The notes under the pieces were generated by a model. The model did no database searches. It had not been told where the DNA came from and saw nothing but the letters and a program-made list of their open reading frames with translations. The position numbers and the translations under genes were made by a program. Shown here piece by piece: positions 1 through 7,703 of a DNA stretch of 23,826 nucleotides. Origin of the DNA: Spirogloea muscicola (Eukaryota; Streptophyta; Zygnematophyceae; Spirogloeales; Spirogloeaceae); assembly GCA_009602725.1 (NCBI GenBank), contig WELB01000111.1:356878-380703 (forward strand), given 5' to 3'. Numbering within the stretch: the stretch's first letter is position 1; every line of letters begins with the position of its first letter.

Positions 1-182
1 GGACCCACTTCCAGGAGCCCAGCATCTCTGATCTGCGGCTGCTTAGCAGGGGTTACTGAGTGTCTCGTAGCAGCTTTGTTTCTGTTACTTAGCGCTTCCC
101 CTGGCCCCCTTCTCGTACTCTGTTCATTCTTTTTCGGGCTGGTTGTTCCAGCCCCTATTCTCAATGGGCGAGCACTTTCTTC
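1..182 (+). mobile_element. 3' end of an RLE-type non-LTR retrotransposon copy, cut by the window edge
   Basis: Bases 1-182 are identical to 3751-3932. Bases 1-59 are the last codons of the element's C-terminal domain, ending SDLRLLSRGY and TGA at 57-59. Bases 60-182 are its 3' untranslated tail, with the hairpin at 136-154 and the terminal motif GGGCGAGCACTTTCTTC. Identity stops exactly at 182/183, which marks the 3' end of the element. The perfect match over 182 bases implies two very recent copies, or one copy placed twice by the assembler at a contig end. Confidence 0.85.
136..154 (+). other. retroelement 3'-tail hairpin, copy 1
   Basis: GGGCTGG, loop TTGTT, CCAGCCC: a perfect 7-bp stem with a 5-base loop, 28 bases before the element's 3' end. 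The same stem recurs at 2903, 3107, 3886 and 7260, which suggests an RNA structure kept for recognition by the element's own reverse transcriptase. The pairing is seen; the role is inferred. Confidence 0.7.
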
Positions 183-499
183 CTCTCGCTTCACGAGCCG
201 CTCCTCGACGTCGCTTCGTCACCCATGCGGCGTCACGACAGCCCGGCACCGGAGTGCCGGACCAAACGGATGCGCATGGGCGCGACGGCGGCGCCAGCTC
301 GTCCAAACGGAAAGGCTCGTCCAAACGGAAGCGTTGGCTTCTGGTTGGCCGGCAGAAGAATGAAAGAGGGCCCAATGAAAATCTGAGAACTACGGCGCCA
401 CAAGCGGCCCAACGGCAAAAGAAGGAACCAACAGCTGATTCATAGTAAGGCGATGGCTTGTAATTCAATGGCTTGTAATCTGGGCGAGCCCTTTCTTCC
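183..499 (+). other. unassigned spacer with a hairpin, short repeats and a second element 3'-end motif
   Basis: No gene is recognised here. A perfect hairpin lies at 243-260 (CCGGCAC, loop CGGA, GTGCCGG). A 16-base direct repeat GCTCGTCCAAACGGAA lies at 297-312 and 315-330. A 12-base direct repeat ATGGCTTGTAAT lies at 453-464 and 468-479. The stretch ends with GGGCGAGCCCTTTCTTCCTC at about 482-501, very like the terminal motif at 167-182, so it may be another short, diverged element copy ending where element 1 begins. Confidence 0.4.
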
Positions 500-514
500 T
501 CATACAGCTGGGCT

Positions 515-2835
515 TTGTTCTTGGAGGGCGAGGCCTCCGACTTCCAGGCGCTGCTCCAAGTCTGTCAGCTCGTGGCCCAGGACAGGGTCCCTGCCGCTAC
601 CCGTTCTGTTCTCTGCTCCAGCACCCTCCTCGCCGTCGCCAAGGCCAACGGCGGAGTCCGCCCCATCGCTATCGGCGAGGTTCTGTACCGGCTGGTGGCC
701 CGCGCGCTGTGGCAGCAACATCTCGGGCAGGCGCAGGCCCACCTTGCCCCACATCAGTTCGGCGCTGGGCTACGAAGCGGCGGGGAGGCTGTCGTCCCAC
801 GGTGTCCGCGCGGCCCTGGATCTCCACCCTGACTGGATGGTCCTGGCGGTAGATGTGAAAAATGCGTTCAACAGCGTCGAGCGCAGCGCCATCGCCGAGG
901 AGCTGCGAGCGGCCTTCCCGTCCCTCATCCCCTTCTTCCGCCTGGGCTACGGCCAGCCCAGCGACCTTCTATGGCGGACAGGGAGTGGCGAGATGGAGAC
1001 GCTGCAGTCGAGGACGGGCACACGCCAGGGGGATCCTCTAGCAGGGTTCTTCTTCGCGCTGGCTCACAGCCGCGCTCTCAGGGCCACCGCGGTGGCGCAC
1101 CCCGGCGTCCTTCTGCCGTCCTACGCCGACGACACCACGTTCGTCGGCAGCCCGGGGGAGGTCTCGGCAGCCACCGTCACCTTCCAGCAGCAGCTGGCCG
1201 CCCTTGGCATGACCATCCGCCCGGAGAAGTGTACCGCGTGGTCGCCGCGTGTCCTCCCTGCCGCCTTGCCCCTGCCGCCTGGGTGCCAAACTCCCCCAAG
1301 CGGCCTCACCATCCTGGGGTCCCGTTCGGCACGCCGGCGTTCGTCGACGGGCAACTGCACGTCCGCCTTCAGGAGCACCTCCAGCCAGTGGCCCGCCTCC
1401 CCGAGCTGCAGGACATGCAGCTGGCGCTTGCCATGCTCAATCGATGCATTGTGCAGCGTCCTCACTACTTGGCGCGGACGACCCCTCCCTGCCCCGCGGT
1501 GCTGGCGGCCTACACCACATTCGACGCGGGGGTGAGGGCGCGGCGGCCCTCATCCGCCACGATGGCTTCCTTGCCTCGTCAGCCGCGACGCTCCAGGCCA
1601 CCCTGCCCCCTGGCCAGGGCGGCCTCGGCTGCCGCTCGCTCGCGCGCGTCTGCAGGCCAGCATTCCTCGGCAGTTGGGCACAGGTCGCCACGTCGGTGGC
1701 GCAGCGCTTCCTCCATGATGGGCGGCCCCTGCTGCAGCAGGTTGTGGAGGAGGTGGCGACTGGCTCGTTGCCTTTCCAGGAGGCCCTCCGCTCAGCCCAG
1801 GACGGGTTACTCGCGGAGCATCCTGCCCTTGCAGAGAGCGTGGTCCCCTTCGCCCACCCCGCCCACACCTCCGACTCGCAGGCGCAGGCGCGATACATGG
1901 CTGCTGTGGACAAGGCGGCGTTCACGGACACGCTGCAGCTCCTCCCCGCAAGCGACGTGCGCGGCCGTGCTCGGCTGCTGTCGGCCGCCTCCCCCGGCGC
2001 GGCAGCCTGGCTCTCTGCGCTCCCACTGTATGATGCGCTCAGGCTGCCGGACGAGCTGTTCCGCACGGCCACGCCTCGCCTGCTGGGCCTCCCCCCCCCC
2101 TGCCTGCTGGGCGTGCTGCAGTGCGAATGTGGGGAGCGGTCGACGGACCCGGCGGAGCTGGCGGCGCACCTCCTCCGCTGCGCCACTGGAGGCGAATGAA
2201 CAGCTGCGCACGACCTCTTGCGTGATGCTATGTTCGGGATCTTTCAGGAGGCGGGCTACACGGTGGCAATGGAGAACGCCTCGGTCATGCCCATCCTCGA
2301 GAGGGCTGACGGACACCATACGCGTCGTGTTGACCTGGTGGCGTCCACGCCGGGAGGTGGAGCGCGGATCATAGCCGATGTAGTCACCACCGATGTGGTC
2401 GACCGCTCCAACCTGGGGCTCTCTGCCTCGCGGGCAGGCCACGCTGCCTCGAAGGCCGCTCGCTGCAAGGCGGCCAAGCACTCCGACCACCCACCTGCCG
2501 ACGACTTCGTCCCCTTGGCGGTGGACGTGCACGGGGCTCTTGGGTCCCAGTGGCTTGACCTGTTGGCTAGGCTTGCGCGGCAGGCTGTGTCCCGCAGACG
2601 CGGCGAGCCAGCCGACTTCAACGCCGCTGGCTCGTGGGCTCAGGTGTATCGGATGCGCCTCTCTGTATCCCTGCAGCGGTCCATGGCCCGCGCTCTGCAT
2701 CTGCGCGCTGGCCGTGCTCTCGCTGCGGGCTCTGGCTTTCGTCAGGGTGATAGCTTCCCGGCAGCTAGTCTGTCGGATCTGAGGCTCCTCACTCGTAATT
2801 ACTGGGTGACCCATCCTCCCCCTGTTTTACCATAG
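515..2835 (+). pseudogene. retrotransposon reverse transcriptase / RLE polyprotein, frameshifted
   Basis: The reverse-transcriptase signature is clear: an upstream block with GGVRPIAIGEVLYRL near 642-690, motif A AVDVKNAFN near 846-872, motif B RTGTRQGDPL near 1011-1040, catalytic YADD at 1122-1133, and motif D LGMTIRPEKC near 1204-1233. A finger of form C-x-C-x14-H-x3-C follows near 2122-2181. The C-terminal domain carries VDLVA (Asp at 2332-2334) and ADVVTTD (Asp at 2377-2379), the likely nuclease acidic residues. Three single-base indels break the frame: an extra C near 797, a missing G near 1315 and a missing G near 1531. A TGA at 2197-2199 replaces an Arg codon kept in the copy at 3166. 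The usual terminal TGA is TGG at 2803-2805, adding ten codons to a TAG at 2833. This copy cannot make a full protein as read. Confidence 0.8.
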
Positions 2836-2902
2836 CATCCTCAGGCCCCTTCGTAGCTGCTCACCGCTCTTAGGCCCCTCTGAACCTTTGTGAATTCTTT
2901 TT

Positions 2903-2922
2903 GGGCTGGCTTTTCGCAGCCC
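2903..2922 (+). other. retroelement 3'-tail hairpin, copy 2
   Basis: GGGCTG at 2903-2908 pairs with CAGCCC at 2917-2922 across an 8-base loop. It sits 28 bases before this copy's 3' end, as in copy 1, although loop and flanks differ. Confidence 0.65.
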
Positions 2923-3106
2923 TTGCCCCCATTGGGAGTGCCACTTCTTCTATTACCTTGCGTCTCTCTTCTTGCGGCTCCGGGGTCGAAGATGCCAATA
3001 ACCCCCCATGTGCACCAGGCTGATTTCCCACACCGCCCCTTCCCATTCCCCTTCGTAGCTGCTTCACGCCTTTTCGGCCCCTTCGAACCTTTGTCAAATC
3101 TTTTTT

Positions 3107-3126
3107 GGGCTGGCTTATCGCAGCCC
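3107..3126 (+). other. retroelement 3'-tail hairpin, copy 3
   Basis: GGGCTG at 3107-3112 pairs with CAGCCC at 3121-3126 across an 8-base loop. The terminal motif follows at about 3138-3153. Confidence 0.65.
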
Positions 3127-3165
3127 TTGCCCCCATCGGGAGTGCCACTTCTTTTCCCATCAGCA

Positions 3166-3809
3166 GCCGTATTCTGCGCTGTTCCCACGGCGGAGAGCGG
3201 ACAGCGGCCCACGACCGCCTCCGCGACGTAATGCATGGCATCCTGTTGGAGGCTGGTTTCTCCGTGGCAGCAGAGCACTCCGGAATCATGCCAATCCAGC
3301 ACAGGGCCGACGGTCTCCATGCCAGGCGTGTAGACCTGGTAGCCACCCGACAGGCCGGCGGGCCACGTCTTCTCCTGGACGTGGTGACTACTGATGCCTA
3401 TGACCGCTCACACCCAGCCAAATGTGCCACCACGGCTGGGTATGCGGTCGCCTGCGCTGCTCGGGCCAAAGAGCTGAAGTACGCGGATCATCCGCGGGAA
3501 GACGAGTTCTTCCCGTTGGCCATCGACACACATGGGGCGCTGGGCGCTCGGTGGCTCGAGCTGCTCACCCAGCTCGCCCGCCACACCATCGCCCGGCGCT
3601 TCCATGGGGAGCCGGTTGACTTCCCTGCAGCCGGGTCGCTGGCGCAAGTGTATCGAATGCGCCTGGCCGTCTCGCTGCAGAGGTCCATGGCCCGGGCGCT
3701 GCACCTTCGTGCCGGCAGAGCCCTCGCTGCTGCCTCTGGCTCTGGCCAGGGGACCCACTTCCAGGAGCCCAGCATCTCTGATCTGCGGCTGCTTAGCAGG
3801 GGTTACTGA
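3166..3809 (+). pseudogene. retrotransposon C-terminal RLE-like domain, open fragment
   Basis: An uninterrupted frame of about 212 codons aligns residue by residue with the end of element 1, from the last finger ligand (LRC near 3174-3182) through GGERTAAHD, the acidic motifs VDLVA and LDVVTTD, and the shared end SDLRLLSRGY-stop at 3807-3809. It lacks the whole reverse transcriptase and has no start codon of its own at the homology boundary. Unlike element 1 it has no frameshift or internal stop, and both presumed catalytic acidic residues are present. It is either a young 5'-truncated insertion or, less likely, a retained solo nuclease domain. Confidence 0.7.
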
Positions 3810-3932
3810 GTGTCTCGTAGCAGCTTTGTTTCTGTTACTTAGCGCTTCCCCTGGCCCCCTTCTCGTACTCTGTTCATTCTTTTTCGGGCTGGTTGTTCCA
3901 GCCCCTATTCTCAATGGGCGAGCACTTTCTTC
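3751..3932 (+). repeat. 182-base exact repeat of the window's left edge
   Basis: Identical to bases 1-182 without any difference I can see. Identity ends at 3932, where this copy continues TTATTC and the other continues CTCTCG. It covers the last 19 codons and the complete 3' tail of the element. Confidence 0.9.
3886..3904 (+). other. retroelement 3'-tail hairpin, copy 4
   Basis: GGGCTGG, loop TTGTT, CCAGCCC, a perfect 7-bp stem identical to the one at 136-154, 28 bases before the element end at 3932. Confidence 0.7.
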
Positions 3933-3992
3933 TTATTCTGGCATGCTCGCCGCCGCCACACTGCAGCACGCACGCGGCTGCTCCCCGTCATC

Positions 3993-5978
3993 ATGGTCGC
4001 CCACGGGGCCGCGCCGCCTCCGCCGCCGCCGCGCCTAGACGCCGCGCCGACCCCTGGTGCCGCTTCGTCCGCCGCCGAGCCCGACGTCTGCCCAGTGTGA
4101 GGCCCGCCGGCCGCCATCCTGGGAGCAGGCGCTGTTGCCCGCCACCATGACTGCCGGCTCCCCGACCGCTGCCGCCAGCACCGAAAATTCGCAGCTCAAT
4201 CTGTTCCCGCCGTTGCTGTCGCAGGTGCCAGAAGGATCTCAGCAAGTACGCGTGCCCGCGCTGCAATCTACGCTACTGCTCCCTGCCCTGCTACAAGGTC
4301 AGGCGCCACCCCCTCTGCTCTGCTGCTGCAGCCGCAAACCTCAGTCATGCTGCGGCGCTGCCAGATTTGCTGATTGCGGCCGCGGCGGTCAGGTTGAGCG
4401 TGCAGGATCACAACAATCGCTGCACCGAAACGTTCTACCGCGAAAGCGCGCAGCGGGAGCTTTCTGCCATACGCGCCTCGCCTGAGCAACGTCGCCGGCT
4501 GCTCGAGACACTCCGCCGCCTGCATGCCGAGGATGAGGACGAGAATAGCAGCCCGCTCACGACTTCAGGTGCCGCTGAGGAGGAGGAGGAGGAGGAGGAT
4601 GAGGATGACCAAGGTGAAGGTGATGGCAGTAGCTCCCCACCGAAGAGCAGCTCTGAACATGGCACTCTCTTTGTGCTCTGCCCTGAGTACACTGCTTGGC
4701 GGCAGTTCCAATCTACTACGTAGTGGCTGTCACAAAGGAGGAGTAATTACTGCGGTGCTCCGGAGATGCTCGCAACATGCATGTTGCTCACTCTGAATGG
4801 AAGTTGCGGTTTGTGAGCAGGAGGCGTCCTCTCCAGGCAGACCCTTGAGAAGCTTGCTGCAGGTTTGCGCCTTTCACCTGCTGACCACTTACCACCTGCT
4901 GCGCCTTCTCCATGCTCCTGGTTGCATAAGGAATAACTCGTGTAGAAAGCTGCTGCAGTAGTCTTTTCAGTAGGTTTATGTCTGTGCGAGCAGCACAGCA
5001 CAGCCCTGCAAGCAGTTGCTGCTGGCTTGGGTATAAGGGCTCTGGTCTATGTCGAGCTGCTGTGCAGGTGCTGCCGAGGTTGAGTTGGACGCCCTGCCGC
5101 CAGCCGAGCAGAAGGCGTTCCTGGAGGCTGTGGCTGCGGGGGAGCTGAGCCATCTGATTGCACCTTGGGATCCTTGGTGGCTGCATGTCGGCCCGACGTC
5201 CACATTGCTCACACCACAAGGGACCCGTCGGATTGAGGAAGTGGGCAGCTCCGAGCAGGCTGACGGAGCAGGAACCAGCTCAGTGCCCTTGCCACCAGCA
5301 CAAGCCCTTCCTCCCCTGCGTTCTCTCATAGCTACGCCGCCATCACCGCTTCTCAACGTCCACCTTGCTGACATCCTCTACAGCTACTGTTACACATTGC
5401 GCTATTTCAATGGCGATTGGTCGTCAGACCCCCCCGAGGCTGCAGCAGCGTTCCTGGGGCTCTCTCAGGCACTCGCGGGTTCGGGCAGGGATGCAGTGCT
5501 CGATAAAGTACCTGCCATGATCACTGACAAGCTGGAGCGGCTTTGCTCTCCAACCTTTCACACCAAGGCAGGAAGTGCAGCATATGGTCTGGCGCTTGCA
5601 GATGACACAGCTGTGCTGTTGCACCTGGGTCGCCCCGCAGTGCTCTGCGCTCTTGCCGACGCCGGACGGATGATCCAGGCCTCAGAGGAGGTGGCAAAGT
5701 CCGGCGAGAGTCTGAATAGGGGGGCCAAGAAGCAGCTGCGCCATGCTGAGCGAAAGCTGCACTTCTGCATGGCCTGGGTCAACGAGCAGCCATTGGAGGT
5801 CTTTGCAGGCACTGCAGCACTTGTTGAAGCTGATGTGAAGCGGCACAAACTTTTACGGGCCAACATGGAGGCCTCAAAAGTGCTCCCAGAGGACGTGACC
5901 CGGAAGCAGGATGCTAGCAGCTTGCACAAAGGCGCAAGCCCCCTACGAAATCTCATTGAAGACATTGGCGAGTGTTGA
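3993..5978 (+). CDS. ZNHIT2: HIT-type zinc finger protein 2 (ZNHIT2), R2TP-linked U5 snRNP assembly factor
   Basis: Exons 3993-4096, 4225-4297, 4406-4613, 4821-4862 and 5068-5978 give about 445 aa. The first is the only ATG that reads into the finger. The HIT finger is complete: C33, C36, C45, C48, C53, C57, H61 and C65, spelled CPVC, ACPRC, YCSLPC, DHNNRC across three exons. CTETFYRE, a Glu/Asp-rich low-complexity stretch and a family-typical C-terminal part with LIAPWDPWWL and DILYSYCYTLRYFNGDW follow. In other eukaryotes ZNHIT2 binds RUVBL1/2 with the R2TP chaperone and helps assemble U5 snRNP (PRPF8). The exon 3 end and exon 4 start are uncertain: a donor at 4569 or 4620 would also keep phase. 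The ATG lies 60 bases after a retroelement 3' end, leaving little room for an independent promoter. Confidence 0.88.
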
Positions 5979-6800
5979 ATGCAAATCATACCATTGCAAA
6001 ACTCGTGCACAGCTTCAAATGCGCCTCCCTTGGGCAAGTTTGCTACAGCATCAGGCTCCCTTGCTATTTCTCCTCTGCTGTATGAAGCTGGCAATAATGT
6101 CAAGCTGGCAGCATAAGAAAAGTAAGACTGCAGCCGGGCTAAGTGTCTGCCTGCGACTGACCAGAGAGGTTGTATCAGTAGGTGACACAAGGAGTGGCGC
6201 TCGCAGATGACACAAAGCAGGTGACACAAGGGGTGGCGCTGGCAGTCTCGTCCTGGCAGCATCCGTGCTGGTGGGGTCTTGTGTGCATGCGCATTCCCCA
6301 GGCCTGCGCTTAGCTCGATGTGGATGTAGCGCTGGCATTCTCTTCTCCCTGTCCTCCTTAGCCCCTCGCAGACTAGAGGTTCGCTTTGTGTGGCCATATG
6401 CTCGCACTTCCCTTAGCCTGTATGCGTCATTCATTCGATCGGCTTGGCCTCCCTTGCAGACTCCGCGCACTTCGTGCCTCTTGGCAGTAGCCGGGCACAA
6501 GCAGAGCGTGGTAAGGGGGCGAGAAGCTGGCTGTGCAGAGAGAGAAATTGAGCAGCACAAGGACGCTGGCGTAAGCGGCAGCATCAGTTGGCGGCCGAGA
6601 GGCGGGTGCGCAGGTGGTGGAGAAGGGTGCATCGAGTGTTGGAGGGCTTGAGTGGCCAAGTACAAGGCAAGCAGGTGTACATCGCCTGCTGCTAGGCCAA
6701 TCCCCTCACTTACAACGGGCCAAGCAAGTAGAGATTGCTGATCGACGTTCGAACCGGAAGGTGTCTTGGAGACTACTATCCTGCTTTTTCCGCCATCCGG
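5979..6800. other. intergenic region downstream of ZNHIT2
   Basis: About 820 bases with no exon-like peptide of a family I recognise on either strand. It should hold the ZNHIT2 3' untranslated region. The only clear structure is the short direct repeat at 6180-6245. Confidence 0.5.
6180..6245 (+). repeat. imperfect 27-base direct repeat, 39-base period
   Basis: AGGTGACACAAGGAGTGGCG at 6180 continues to 6206 and recurs at 6219-6245 with two differences. A partial third unit, GATGACACAAAG, lies between them. It is non-coding in any recognised model. Confidence 0.75.
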
Positions 6801-6880
6801 CACTTTCAGACCTTGTCCATTCCTTTGGGCTGGCCTCCCACAGTCATTCCTGTCAACTGGAAGAGCTGTTTCTCTTCATG
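6801..6880 (+). mobile_element. decayed retroelement 3' tail
   Basis: The order TTCAGACCTTG, CATTCC, TTTGGGCTGG, CACAGTC matches the tail at 7214-7282 at roughly 70% by eye. It is followed by AACTGGAAGAGCTGTTTCTC, a decayed form of the terminal motif. The hairpin's right arm is mutated (CAGTCA instead of CAGCCC). This looks like an older copy of the same family. Confidence 0.45.
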
Positions 6881-7015
6881 TGGGGTGGCCCTTTGCTACT
6901 CCTGGCCTTCTCCTGGCCCAATCACAGCCATTGCCCTCTACTTAAATATTGTGTTATTTCCCATAACAATGAGTGAGCTCTCCCAAAGTGGGCGGGGTTT
7001 GTGAATGGGCTTTCA

Positions 7016-7282
7016 CATTGCATCTGCGTGCTGGCCGTGCTCTCGCTGCAGCCTCTGAATTACGTCAGGGGCATTGTTTGCAGCTAGTCTGTCGGATTTG
7101 AGGCTCCTCACTCGTTGCTACTGGCCTCTCCCAGCCACCAGTCAATCTGGCCGCGCTTGCTCTGTTTTGCTACTGAGTGGTCCATCTACACCCGTTCTGA
7201 CACGGCGCTTTAGGCCCCTCCGTCCTTTTGGCCCCTTCAAACCTTCGCCAACTCTTTTCGGGCTGGCTTTCACAGCCCTTGC
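7016..7282 (+). mobile_element. retroelement remnant: last coding part plus 3' tail
   Basis: Bases 7016-7130 match element 1 at 2696-2805 (CATCTGCG, GCTGGCCGTGCTCTCGCTGC, GCAGCTAGTCTGTCGGAT, CTCCTCACTCGT), with small indels that break the frame. As in element 1, the terminal stop reads TGG. The 3' tail with AGGCCCCT, AACCTT and the hairpin at 7260-7278 follows. The tail stops soon after the hairpin, where the next fragment starts. Confidence 0.7.
7260..7278 (+). other. retroelement 3'-tail hairpin, copy 5
   Basis: GGGCTG at 7260-7265 pairs with CAGCCC at 7273-7278 across a 7-base loop. The stem is intact although the surrounding tail has diverged. Confidence 0.6.
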
Positions 7283-7703
7283 CGTGGTTGTTACGGAGGC
7301 GTACAAAGGTCCAGCATCGACACAAATCGCTGGCCACGCAGTGGGCATTGCAGAGCAGAGAAAGCTACAGCACTACTCCGACTACCCCCGGTGCGATCAG
7401 CTCCTGCCAGCTGCAGTCGACACCTTTGGCTGTCTGGGTCCGCGTTTCCACACCCTCCTCCACAACATTGCCAATCTAGGCTACACACGACGTGCAGGTG
7501 TGTTCCCGGCTGAGATGTGCTTGCCAGTTGCATATCTGTGTTTCTTGCGACGACGAGTTTCGGCCTGTTCGCAGCGTGCCCAGGCTAATGCCTTGCACCA
7601 GAAAGCTGGGCGAGCTCTAGTTGGTGGCAGAAGGGCTTCTTATCTGACATCTAGTATTCAGGCATCGATTAGCGACCTTTATGTTTTGACCCGCGGTTAC
7701 TGA
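7283..7703 (+). pseudogene. retrotransposon C-terminal domain fragment, diverged subfamily
   Basis: About 139 open codons align with the second half of the nuclease-like domain of elements 1 and 2: VVVTEAY for DVVTTDAY, a shared block LPAAVDTFGCLGPRF for FPLAIDTHGALGARW, ALHQKAGRAL for ALHLRAGRAL, and the end SDLYVLTRGY-stop at 7701-7703. It starts just inside the domain, after the first presumed catalytic Asp, so it cannot encode a complete nuclease. Upstream in-frame codons belong to the preceding copy's tail. Divergence from elements 1 and 2 is much greater than between those two, so this is an older or separate subfamily. Confidence 0.65.

Larger units (their letters stand above)
500..2950 (+). 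mobile_element. RLE-type non-LTR retrotransposon, 5'-truncated (element 1)
   Basis: This is the longest copy in the window. It starts directly after a 3'-end-like motif, enters the reverse-transcriptase region at once, runs through a Cys/His finger and a PD-(D/E)XK-like C-terminal domain, and ends with the family tail: hairpin 2903-2922 and terminal GGGAGTGCCACTTCTTC at 2934-2950. There are no long terminal repeats, and no apurinic endonuclease or N-terminal finger domain, so the 5' part is missing. Domain order RT, finger, restriction-like endonuclease is that of the R2/NeSL/CRE-type and Dualen/RandI groups; the clade is an inference. No poly(A) tail is seen. Confidence 0.8.
2846..3153 (+). 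repeat. tandem duplication of the element 3' tail
   Basis: Bases 2846-2950 and 3048-3153 are two direct copies of the same tail, about 200 bases apart and roughly 85-90% identical by eye. Each has the segment CCCCTTCGTAGCTGCT, then AACCTTTGT, the GGGCTG/CAGCCC hairpin, and the terminal GTGCCACTTCTT. The second copy is preceded by about 97 bases (2951-3047) with no recognisable element coding sequence. It is probably a tail-only insertion placed directly behind element 1. Confidence 0.75.
3154..3932 (+). mobile_element. strongly 5'-truncated element copy (element 2)
   Basis: This copy begins immediately after the terminal motif of the tail copy at 3048-3153. It contains only the end of the finger, the nuclease-like C-terminal domain and the 3' tail, with the perfect hairpin at 3886-3904 and the end at 3932. 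Its last 182 bases are identical to 1-182. Element 1, the tail-only copy and element 2 lie head to tail in one orientation, each starting where the previous 3' end stops. ZNHIT2 starts 60 bases downstream. Confidence 0.8.

Noticed and set aside
1437-2814. Long minus-strand open frames opposite element 1.
   Set aside because: They show no family motif and lie antisense to clear reverse-transcriptase and nuclease-domain coding sequence.
1-3932. The repeats as long terminal repeats of an LTR retrotransposon.
   Set aside because: The repeated 182 bases include the 3' coding end with a stop codon and occur only at 3' ends. There is no integrase or protease, and the polyprotein order is that of a non-LTR element.
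6741-6760. GTTCGAACC at 6747-6755, resembling the B box / T-loop of a tRNA gene.
   Set aside because: The flanking five bases on each side do not pair as a T-stem, and no acceptor or anticodon arm can be built upstream.
7074-7703. A 209-codon open frame that could be called one intact gene.
   Set aside because: Its first 70 codons come from the 3' tail of one element copy read in a chance frame; only the part after 7283 is homologous to the element's protein.
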